A stretch of DNA of 64,000 nt from the NCBI GenBank assembly GCA_026018925.1, contig JAKSZU010000027.1, positions 3,915,531 to 3,979,530 on the forward strand. The letters run 5' to 3'. The translations under genes were made by a program, and so were the position numbers. The notes under the pieces were generated by a model. The model saw only the letters and a list, made by a program, of their open reading frames with translations. It was not told the DNA's origin and made no database searches. Shown here in pieces: positions 54,836-64,000 of this stretch (the stretch's first letter is position 1; each line of letters begins with the position of its first letter). The DNA comes from Tupaia tana (taxonomy: Eukaryota > Chordata > Mammalia > Scandentia > Tupaiidae).

Positions 54836-56509
54836 TAAAGCAAAACGAATGCCTACATCTTTTAACGTTAAAACCGCATATCGTAACTATAAAGCCTATA
54901 TTCCTCAGAGAAAATTAAAATTGCACTTTTCTTCTACCTAGCATTTTTTTTCCCTTTAGACACACACACAATACTGTAAAATACTAAATGAGACTATGGG
55001 AAATTTGGGTTTCTTATGCCCTTTCTGCAACCTGTGTCCCGCCCCAGCCAAGCACACATGGCTACATTTCTCCTAAGAGTTTAAACCTTAAAGTAGAATA
55101 CCCAAATCTACTATGTAAAGAGAACGTTTTTTATAAACAACTTTGAAAAGGATTATTGGCTGGAATATACATAATGTACCATGATGGCAAAAAAGGAAAT
55201 CATTAAATTAGTAAAAACATGACATTTTAAAGTACGTCTTTTTGTCCAAAGGGTTAACGAGGTCTATAAAAATAAATTAAAAACATATATATTATTCTTG
55301 TAACAATGTAAAATGAGCAGATTTTTTTTTTACAAAGAGGAAGCTAGTACTGTTAGTATGAATATTCCAGTAAAAATATTCACATGTATGACTCTAATCA
55401 GTTGTGTGTTTTAGGCTGGTTAAGGAGAATTTATTGGCTATGCTATTAAATTCTCCTTATGATATAACCCTACTCGTTGTATTTTGGATATGTTTTCTAG
55501 CTAGAATCAATTTCCCACGGTTCCTATGAATTATAGTCCAGAAACGGGGGAATTCTTCACTCACTCTCTATTCTCCCCATGTCCAACTTCTAAGGCCAGC
55601 ACATGGCTACCTCTCCACAGAACTTTCCAGGGCCTGTTTGCCCTGCCATCACCAGAGTCCTCCCTGCCACAAATGGAATAATACAGGTAAGCAAAGAAAC
55701 GTGGAATCCTTAAATCACCCACCTGGCACTTAAAGGCCCTTAATAGTAAGTGTAGATTTGCAGAAAGAGTAGAGAGGAATTAGTTGTCCAGAAAACTTCC
55801 CAGGTAGTTTAGCTTAGTGATAGTATATGCCACCATAGGCATAAAGAAATATTCATTGTGTCAAGTATAACTAATGGCTTTTCATACAGAGTTGGTGCAA
55901 TTATAGATTTCAAAACAGAACGACTACCATGTCACCTTAATCTCGAATGGATGACAAGTGACCTGCCACACACTTGACAACAGGGAACAGAACGGTCCTC
56001 CCGGCCCACTCCCTTCCAGAGATGTCTTCTGCAACAGCCAAAACTCATCTGAAGTATCACTTTTTGTGGAACAGGACTAACTTCCAGACACCATATAGTT
56101 TATATTTAGCATGTCAAAAAACATGCTCACGTGTTGTTTTCCTTGTAAGAATCACGATGGAATACAGCCTCAGAAACCTCCTAGCTATTCACTTCTGATT
56201 TTCGTGTCATGTATTTCTAATGCTCAAATTCGTCCACATACTGGCCCACTAACTACGGCAGAGGCCAATTAACATCTTTACACGGATTACGCGCCGTGGG
56301 CCTCTCTGTCATTACTACTGGGAGAAGGTTTGGGGAAAGGGAGCAGCAATGGCGGGCGACAACAAGAGCTGAGGAGAGCCTGCCCTAACAGGAGCGTTCC
56401 CCAGACTTCGCCCAGGTGATTACTTCCAAATCCAGACACTTCACTGCCACAGAGCGGCACCGTCAGGGTCTCACACAGTAAGTCTAAGGGCGCTGGGTCG
56501 CATTTCCTG
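54836..56509. other. Unique AT-rich DNA with one hairpin
   Basis: No repeat family or gene recognised. A perfect hairpin lies at 55421-55459. Confidence 0.5.
55421..55459. repeat. Perfect 13-bp inverted repeat with 13-nt loop
   Basis: TAAGGAGAATTTA (55421-55433) is exactly the reverse complement of TAAATTCTCCTTA (55447-55459). Pairing stops at both outer edges. No mature-RNA signature is visible. Confidence 0.9.
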
Positions 56510-57250
56510 AAGAAGGGGGTTTTTCAGCTTTCTATTTTGAAGTCATTTTATACTTACAGAAAAGTTGCAAAAAGAGTTCTTATTTCCCACGTACCCTTCA
56601 ACTGGGCACACGATATAACAATGGTACAGCTATCAAAACAATCAGACTAGCTTAGGTTCCAACGACTGACTCACTCAACTGCAGATTTACTCAGACCTCA
56701 CCAGTTTCACCGTTAATACCTTGTTTCTACCCCAGAACCCTCTGCGGGACCCCACCTCACCTTCAGTTGTCACGCCTCCTTAGTTTCCTGCAATCCGTAA
56801 CAATTTCTTGCCATTCATGACTCTGATATTTTTGAAGAGTACTGGCTAGTTATTTTGTAAAATGCACCTCAGTTTGGGTTGGTCTTTTTTTTTTCAGGAA
56901 AAAGTTAATATTATACATTTTTACAGGATTATCACGTAAGTGATGGCCGCGCTTCAGTGCATCACAATATATCAGACATTAAATATGTCTTAACACCGGA
57001 GATGCTAACCTTGATCACTGCGTGTCTGCCAGCTGTCTCTTCCATAAAGTCATATCTTCCCCTTTGTAATGATTAACATCTTAGGAAGATACTTTTAGTC
57101 TATGCAAATATTCTATTTATCCTTAAATTTTCACCCTATTTTTTGCATCCATTGAGAGATTTTACTTGTAACAATGATTACTGTGGTGTTTGCCCCATGG
57201 TGATTTTCAATTTCCCTCATCCCTTCTGATTTATTAATTGTAAATCAAGA
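56510..57250 (+). mobile_element. L1M 3' UTR remnant
   Basis: A long ordered run of motifs from an old, abundant mammal-wide L1 3' region: TACTTACAGAAAAGTTGCAA, GTTGTCACGCCTCCTTAGT, TTTTTGAAGAGTACTGGC, AAATGCACCTCAGTTTGGG, CCCCTTTGTAATGATTAAC, CTATGCAAATATTCTATTT, ACTGTGGTGTTTGCCCCATG. Confidence 0.8.
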
Positions 57251-58545
57251 GAATGGTTTTTAAAACTGTATCAAATACCAAGGTCACAAAAAATTCTGAA
57301 AAATTTAAATAAAAAATAAAAATAAACAAATGTACTGGATAACCATATTTCACCTTCAGCATTAATATCTTAACTCCTTGAATCAGATGTCTAGAGATTC
57401 ATTTTTCAAGGATCTGTGTTTGAGTAAGTTGCTAATGACATCTGTCAGCAGCTGTAGTGTTTTGTTTTATGTAATTGTAGCCTCATTTTTTATTGCAAGT
57501 AATGCATCATGATGCATATTTAAGGTTTTCCAAATAAAGAGACTTGAGCGATCTATTTTAAAGTAGCTAATACCACAGCACATTTGAGGCTAAGGGGTAA
57601 GCATTCCTTAGGAACCAAAACATTGAAGACAGCAAATATTCTACCCCTGCAGATCCAATCTCATTCCTCAACTTGAACTTTGCTACATGCACATAAAATT
57701 TTATCAGTAGGGAGAGATCTCTTAAAATGGCAAATTCAAGAGTTATGCTTTCCAAGACCCTATTATTCCTAAAACAGGACAAGTACCTGCAAACATAAAA
57801 TATAACTTTAAATTATTCACTTACTCTGTCATAAAAGGAAAGCCCATCAATCTAATGCCAAGTGACTTCAAGCTTATTTCTCAAGGTTTGAAAGAATGTC
57901 TTATTTATCAAAACTTTATTCTCCATGTTTGTTCATTAAATACTTCAGCCGTACACTAAGGTCAAAGAATGTCAACCAATTACTATGTCAGAAGAATCCT
58001 ACTTCTAAAGCTATCCAGCATATACAGAATTATTTTAATAGGTAACCTGAATCCACTACTGTTTATTTCCAAGTGTATGTCAATTCTTATAAACAAACCT
58101 TTTCATTCTAATCTTGGTCCTCAAACTACAATCTTAGTAAACTAATGACTATCACAGGGCCTGGCGAATAGCAAATACTCCGAAGCATTTCTACATGAGG
58201 AAGTGAGTGGTGAACAATGCGTACTGAACGTATTATTGACAAAGACACACAATTTCTCCGGACTATTACTAACAGCAGCCTAAAGTTCAAGTACTCTTCC
58301 GGACATCCAGACTCTTACTGATTTTAAGTAACTCTTCTTAAAGAACTTAGAATATAATATAAACGACAAAGGAATATAGTCCTAAAGTTTACCATTCTAA
58401 AACAATAATATTTTTATAAGGAACATCAAGTCATTTTTTTAAAGTGATTTACTTTTATAATGGGTATCTGAGTGATGAAAACAGATGAGAAAACGGGAAC
58501 TCATACTAATATTCCTGACCTTACCAAGTATTGTCAAGATTATAC
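57251..58545. other. Mostly unique DNA with an L2-like scrap
   Basis: CACAGGGCCTGGCGAATAGC followed by AAATACTCCGAAGC at about 58155-58190 looks like an L2/MIR 3' end. A minus-strand open frame at 57567-57782 sits behind an acceptor-like TTTGCAG but is not recognised. Confidence 0.4.
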
Positions 58546-58615
58546 CTGGAAACCATCCAGGGTTATGGTTGTTGGGTCTATGATGACTTCAGTTTTGGTT
58601 GCAAATCTTCGTTTA
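58546..58615 (-). other. Candidate internal coding exon, gene unknown
   Basis: On the minus strand a pyrimidine-rich tract (TTTTGTTTTGTTTTTAG) precedes 70 bp and GTATAATC follows. Only one of three frames is open and it reads KRRFATKTEVIIDPTTITL then DGFQ, beginning in codon phase 2 and ending on a whole codon (CAG). The composition is protein-like. I do not recognise the protein and no neighbouring exon of the same gene can be shown, so this could be chance. Confidence 0.3.
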
Positions 58616-59639
58616 CTAAAAACAAAACAAAATAGTCTTGGCCTAAAGTATGACCATGAGTAAGATTTTATTGAAGAGTCTTAACTCTTAAGGGGTCACT
58701 GGGTAAACTGGTGGTCATCTTCTGACAACCCCATAGAAAGCTTATATTTGCATATTCTTTGAAAATGAAAATGACTTTAACATATAGTATTGCTAGATTA
58801 TGCTTTTAAATACTGCTTTTTATTACTGGAATGTATTCTAGAGTGCACTGAAAAGAAAGGAATTGATAGGCAATGGTGAGTCTATGCTTTGGAGAGAAAA
58901 TGGCAGTAAACAGCTTCCTAACGCCTCAGCTCCCGGATGACCAGAGGACGATTCTAACCAGCAGGGGGAGATACAGGGGAGAGTAGCAAGACAAAGAACA
59001 GGCTACAGGCAAGAAAAGCAGTTATAATTATAGCTGGGAACACAGAATTTGTTAAAGGAAGTCTACTGTATAATTATATTTGAAAATTTAGCAAGATGCC
59101 CAGAGGCTGACTCGCAGCTGTCAGGAACTGGTAACTCTACTTCTGCTCATGCAGCGACCACTTCGGCAACGAAACCCACTACCCGGGTGTCACTAGGGCT
59201 GGCGCTGGAGTACAGGGACAGATCTTTTCAGGAACTTTCTCTTCTACAGTAACATGAAGCCGTTCATTTCAAAAGTAGCTCTGGCACTTCAGCTTCCTTT
59301 GTAAGCTTCGCTCTCCTCGCCGTCGGAGAATCCCGACACTCTCACGGCAAAGCTATTATCTAACTGCAAAGCTCTTCTCTGAAATCTGACTGGACCGTGA
59401 ACAATTAGACTGCCACACAATCCCAAATTCAGCATGCTGACGAGGGACGTGTGTCCCCAACCCTCCCCTGGCCTCACGCTTTCCTGTCCCCCCAGTGGCA
59501 CCGGTAGTCCTCGGTCACACATGAAACTCAAGACTTACCTTTGTCTCTCCTCCTCCTCACTTCCTACTCTGTATTACTCACGGCATCCAATTCTATAACT
59601 CAAAAAAAAAATTGTCGTTCATTAATGAAAGAATGTTAA
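58616..59639. other. Unique DNA
   Basis: No feature recognised. A CpG-containing patch at about 59130-59530 has short open frames only. Confidence 0.45.
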
Positions 59640-59920
59640 AATTCTAACACCCAACAGCACAGACTCTGACCTCCCCAGGGTCTTGACAGACGTAATCCAG
59701 GCAAAATGAAGTCATTAGGGTGGGGTGCTAACCCAATGGGACTGATGTTCTTAAAAAAGAGGAAACCTAGACCCGCAGGGAGGGTTATGCAAAGACAGAA
59801 AGGAAGAAGTAGACAGTTATGTGACTGCAGTAATACACCCTCAAGCCAAGGGACCAGCGAACAACAAAAGCCCTAGGAGGCAAGGAAGGATTCTGGCTTC
59901 TAGAACCAAGACAAAAAAAA

Positions 59921-60098
59921 ATTTTTAAGAATTATGTTACTTAATTTTATTATTATTATTATTATTTAATTTGCTATAGGCTATGTGCGTTCACCAGAGA
60001 TAGACAAAGTGAGAAAGCAAGCCGCAGGTCTAAGACTTGAACCGTGGTTGGACATGTGGGAGTCCAGCGCCTTTAACCACCACACCACCCGCAGCCCC
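59921..60098 (-). mobile_element. Family B SINE nested in LTR
   Basis: ATT-repeat tail, then TTTGCTATAGGCTATGTGCG and a head ending CACCCGCAGCCCC. B box GGTTCAAGTCT on the minus strand. Confidence 0.85.
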
Positions 60099-60120
60099 AA
60101 GATAATAAACTTTTGTCACT

Positions 60121-60361
60121 GAGAGCCCGATGGTGGCACGTTGGCAAAACGCCACACTCTGCAAGGCTGACCCACGTGGGAGGTTCCAGGCTGAGATCTG
60201 GAGACCACCCCGAGGACCTGGTGCACGTGTGCCTAGGGTCCAGGGCAGGCTGATCCAAAGGGGATCAAACCTCAAGACCTGTTAGAGGTGAGCTCTCTTT
60301 ATCTCTCTCTCCTTCTCTCTTTCTCTCTTGCTCACTGGGAAAAGAAAGAAATAAACTTTAA
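60121..60361 (+). mobile_element. Family D SINE nested in LTR
   Basis: GAGAGCCCGATGGTGGCACG head; GGAGACCACCCCGAGGACCT; end TTTCTCTCTTGCTCACTGGG then AATAAACTTTA. The most complete family D copy here. Confidence 0.72.
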
Positions 60362-60377
60362 AAGACTATACTGTTTT

Positions 60378-60657
60378 GTTTTTTTTGTTTTTTTTTTTTG
60401 GGGGGAGAGGTTTTTCGCTATAGGGCGCGTGCGCTCGCCAGACAGACAGAGAGAGACATAGAGACAGAAAGCGAGAAATCACCCCCCAGGGGGGATGGTC
60501 ACGCTGCAATCCCTTTTCCTCCATTCTCCTCTCGGGATCTTGGGCACGCACGCACACGCGCCCGGCGTGAGTTGTAAGCCACCGGGTCCGAGACGCGAAC
60601 CGCGGTCGACTACGTGGGAGTCCAGCGACATAGCCATTACGCTAACTGCTGGTTCCC
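60378..60657 (-). mobile_element. Family A2 SINE, young, with TSD
   Basis: Full-length minus-strand copy with B box GGTTCGCGTCT. Perfect duplication AAGACTATACTGTTTT at 60362-60377 and 60658-60673. It lies right at the tail of the preceding family D element. Confidence 0.95.
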
Positions 60658-60726
60658 AAGACTATACTGTTTTAAGTCCCCCACTTTTTGATGCTCTGTT
60701 ACAGTAGTCCTAGAAAACTAATACAG

Positions 60727-62141
60727 CATGGTAAACCCAATCTGGACTTCATCTTTCACACTCCATACCACCAAGCCTGCCCTTATATCTGAACAGTAGT
60801 ACCCCACCCACCCACCAGCTGGCACGGAGGATCCTCAGGCATCATTCCGACCCCACATTCCGTCACTGGTGCCTTCTTCCTAAAGACTACTCTCTCTTTA
60901 ATCTGTCCATCTTTCCATTTCTCTATCACTAGTCTACTTCGGGCAATTTTCATCATGTCCCTAGACTACCGTTACCCAAAATGGTCACCGTGCCTACCCT
61001 AATTCGTCCATCAGTAGTAACCAGACTCTAACCTGTTAATGTAACCACACTTCCGGCGATCACACGATCAGTGGTATCCATAGTACCTGGCTGACTAAAA
61101 TCCTACATGCTATGGCAACTAAGCCTGAAGACAGAAAGACGCTGTCACTTACCTCTTCACTTCAAGTGTGTGGGGAAGCATTTTCAATTCCTCAAACACC
61201 AAAGCTTTTCACATGTGCTTCTATCTGCCTCTTACTTAATCATTCACCCATTCAACAAACAAAAACAGTGATTACCAACCACAGGCCAAGCGTAGTTCTA
61301 GAGCTAGATAAACCATAGAAAGTAAACAAAACAAAGTGAAGTTCCTGCCCTCATGAAATGTACATTCTAAAGAGGGTGGTAAAAAAGGTAAGAAACAAAC
61401 AAAAATACAATACGCATACTCAGGTAGTACTAAGTGCATAGGGAAAACGCAAAGCAAGATGAAGGATCTACTGATTCTGCCTGAAAGCCTTAGAATAAGA
61501 ACGAAACAATGAGAGAGAGAGCAGCCTGCCAGAGCCCAGGAAAAGGGAGACTTCCTGGGTCAACAAGGTTTCAGCATTAAAAAAAATTTTTTTAATAAGA
61601 AGTTTTTAAAAAGATCTTTTAGAAAAAGATTACCTAAGCCAAAGATTTGATTTTAAGACTGACAAACCCACTTAAGCTCCTATTTGGTTGAAGTATTTTC
61701 AAGGACTACGAATAAATTCCTTAGTTTCTCAGGACTAAGGAAAATTGGACTTAAGAACAGCCTTTATAGACCTGATCTATTTGTAAATAGAAGACTTTCT
61801 GTTCTCACTTATCATCTTATTACTACTGATAGTTTCTAGTAGAGCTATCCCCTCCTTTCTCTAGCTGCTGTATGGAAAATACAGAGTGTCTAACCACCCC
61901 TACTGCCTTGTATTTATCCACCTTATGAAAATTAATCCTTCCAAAGAAATGTTCAAAACTATGGCAAAAATACCAAATCCAAAATTAAAAAAAAAAAGAA
62001 AAAAAACCTTTAAAGTCTAAAAGGCTTCCTTAAACTGTTCTTCAGGTACCTATTATAGTGTTTCCTTAAGCAGGTGAATTTCCTATGTACTAGGAGATAA
62101 ACTGTCCAAAATCAGGGCAAAGCAATGCAATGTTAACTGAT
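60727..62141. other. Mostly unique; two old repeat scraps
   Basis: 60880-61110 (CTGTCCATCTTTCCATTTC, CCTACCCTAATTCGTCC) and 61225-61460 (CCATTCAACAAACAAAAAC, AAGTTCCTGCCCTCATGAAA, GTAGTACTAAGTGCATAGG) look like very old mammal-wide repeats. No gene. Confidence 0.4.
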
Positions 62142-62310
62142 GACACGAAGAGCAGAGAGAGTGTCTGGAGCCCCCGGGCACACAGGGCCCACTCCCACCC
62201 AAGGCTCAGGGAGGGCTGAAGACGAGCAACGGACCATGGGGTCAGAACCCCATTTGGGGAGGTATCATTCTCTCTTGCTCACTGAAGAAATAAATAAACT
62301 CAAAAAAAAT
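62142..62310 (+). mobile_element. 5'-truncated family D SINE
   Basis: GGAGCCCCCGGGCACACAGG body and the end ATTCTCTCTTGCTCACTGAA then AATAAATAAACTC. Head missing. Confidence 0.6.
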
Positions 62311-62559
62311 TCATGGATTCTAGCATTGTATCTTGTTATCATTATACATGGGAGTAGAGGTATAACCCATCAATAATCAAGTACAGAAAAAAAAAAAAGA
62401 AAGAAAAATCAGCCTCGTCAGAATGATAGATACTGCTAGGTTTCAGAACATAACTCTGACATTTAAAATCTACAGAGAATATTTTTGCTGTGAATTTTGT
62501 AGTACCCTGATTACTCTGGAACAAAATTAGACTTTTTCTATCAAATTAATACCAGAAGA

Positions 62560-63540
62560 ATTAAAGAATACCTGATCCCAAAAGTCTACTAGAATTACCA
62601 TCATGTATGACCCGGAAGTTCAACAAATCAATGCACATACATGTTCCCAGCAGTGCCACTCACAACAGCCGAAAGAAAGTCAAAGGCCCATCAGGGGATT
62701 AACTGTGGTCCACACGTTATTCAGCCATGAAAAGAAATGCCGTAACACGTGGACGAACCTTGAAAACACCACGCTGAGGGAGAGAGGCCAGACGCCAAGG
62801 TCCCTCACTGTGTGAGTTCACGTGCATGCAATGTCGAGTAGGTAAGCCCATAGAGCCAGAGCACGGGCAGGCTTAGGGCCTGGGAGACAGGAGGGGCCCT
62901 GATCAGTGAGCATGTGCTTCCTCTCGTAGTGATGAACACACTTCAGAAGTAGACAGAGGTGGTGGCTGACCATTGTAACTGCATTAAACGACACAGAACT
63001 GGTCATTTCTAAATGGTTAGATTCCTGGTACGTGCTCTCACCTGAACAGATTAAATAAGTAAATAAGAGAGCTGCCACGTCACCAGTGACAAGACAGTAC
63101 TACCGCTGATGGGATACCCTGAATACATCAGAGGACACTGCCTCTGTACCGGCTTCGCAATACTGTACACCTCCATCTGATCATGAGAAAGTATCAGACA
63201 AGGCCAGACTGAAGGACAGCACACTGCCCAGACTCCGACAGTCTCCGGGTCATGATGACAAGGGGAAGAGAGAACTGTCGTAACTGAGGGAGACTGCAGA
63301 GCTGAGAGGACTAAATGCATGTTGGTTCCAAGACTGGATCCTGACACGGAAATAGAAAACTGCGTGAAAATTAGGGAAATATGAATAAAATCTGTAATTT
63401 TGTTAACAGTAGTGTGACAACATTAATTTCTCAGTTTTGAAAAGTATACTATAGTTATTATGTAAGACGTTAACATTAGAGGAACTTGGGTGAAGGGCAC
63501 TATTTCTGTAACTCTACAGTTCTTTTCAAATAAAAAAGTA
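62560..63540 (+). mobile_element. L1 ORF2 end and 3' UTR remnant
   Basis: TATTCAGCCATGAAAAGAAA, ACGTGGACGAACCTTGAAAA, GAGAGAGGCCAGACGCCAAG and later GATCATGAGAAAGTATCAGA, GACTGGATCCTGACACGG, CTATAGTTATTATGTAAGAC follow L1 3' region order. Confidence 0.75.
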
Positions 63541-64000
63541 TAAAGAAAAAGAAAAGAAAGAGATGAATGAGGTCCTGAGATCAACCTTAACATCTTTAAT
63601 AACTATATCTGTTAGGAAAATGTTTAAAAATTTAAGTAGAGGGTTATTCAAATGCCAAGAAGTAATTCCCCACATTTGTACTTGTTTAAAAGATATACAT
63701 TCATTTTTGGTATAAGGGAGTAGATGCCTCAGATAGTCAAGTTAGTATAATTAAATTTTAATAATTGGGTTAAATAGCATTGAAACTATTATTGCCATTT
63801 ATAATAGAAGACCTTCAAAATGAAGACAGACAGAGTCAAAGCAGGGGAAAATTGTTACGATTTCTATAGGTCACTCCATCCTAAGTTTAATGTTAAAATG
63901 AGTAAAACACATTTATTTTAGCAGAATGATTAGAATAACACTTAAATCAGTTTGATAACTTAATCGGATTTAATGTTACTTTAAATCTGTAACCTTCTCC
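63541..64000. other. Unique AT-rich DNA
   Basis: No feature recognised. Confidence 0.5.

Larger units (their letters stand above)
59640..60726 (+). mobile_element. MaLR-type LTR remnant split by three SINEs
   Basis: AATGAAGTCATTAGGGTGGG, CTAACCCAATGGGACTGATG, TTCTTAAAAAAGAGGAAACC open the element; AATAAACTTTTGTCA at 60105-60119 and CTGTTTTAAGTCCCCCACTT, CTAGAAAACTAATACAG at 60668-60726 close it. The three gaps are filled by SINEs. Confidence 0.5.

Overview
This window looks like ordinary nuclear DNA from a placental mammal, either intergenic or within a large intron. It is AT-rich with GC-richer islands, it is packed with tRNA-derived SINEs and decayed mammal-wide repeats (L1M, L2, MIR, MER5, MaLR-type LTR), and no intact protein-coding gene can be shown. 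Nearly every long open frame is a shadow of a SINE or a minisatellite. I see no clear primate Alu, rodent B1/B2, carnivore or ungulate SINE. The dominant SINE, together with one tRNA plus 7SL-like composite element, suggests a member of Euarchontoglires outside primates. A colugo (flying lemur) is my best guess, held weakly, because I am matching SINE style from memory.

SINE naming used in the entries. Family A is about 270 bp: tRNA-like head starting GGGACCAGCAG, a centre with CCCCCCTGGGGGG, a CT-rich stretch, a conserved end near CCTATAGCAAAAACCTCTCC, then an A-tail. It splits into A1 (B box GGTTCGAGTCC) and A2 (B box GGTTCGCGTCC). Family B is short (about 165-180 bp): tRNA-like head, CT-rich stretch, end near CTGGCCAAATTAAA, and a long AT-rich tail. 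Family C is older and more diverged, starting GGGCCAGCCC and ending near GTGCCCTCTGGCA. Family D has an unusual head and ends near CTCTCTTGCTCACT followed by AATAAACTTTA.

Layout. 0-5.7 kb: SINEs, microsatellites and an FCF1 processed pseudogene (2614-3199). 5.7-15.5 kb: mostly unique AT-rich DNA with a mariner-like MITE and several SINEs. 15.5-31.5 kb: SINEs, a double SINE insertion at one target site, L1 and L2 remnants, and a GC-richer tract near 18.4-21.5 kb. 32-34 kb: antisense MaLR-like LTR split by a young SINE, then MER5-like remnants and a second MITE. 36.4-37.8 kb: a composite tRNA/7SL-like SINE followed by a 33-copy 28-bp minisatellite. 38.3-46.3 kb: an ancient unnamed repeat, nested SINEs in an LTR, and the best-preserved MITE. 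46.4-51.5 kb: two L1 remnants riddled with SINEs; the second contains a 28-bp minisatellite grown from L1 sequence itself. 52-64 kb: more SINEs, MIR, L1 3' regions, a second LTR split by three SINEs, and one weak candidate internal exon on the minus strand (58546-58615).

There is no gene network to describe. The biology visible here is retrotransposition: fresh target-site duplications, nested insertions, 5' truncation, and repeat expansion from transposon sequence.
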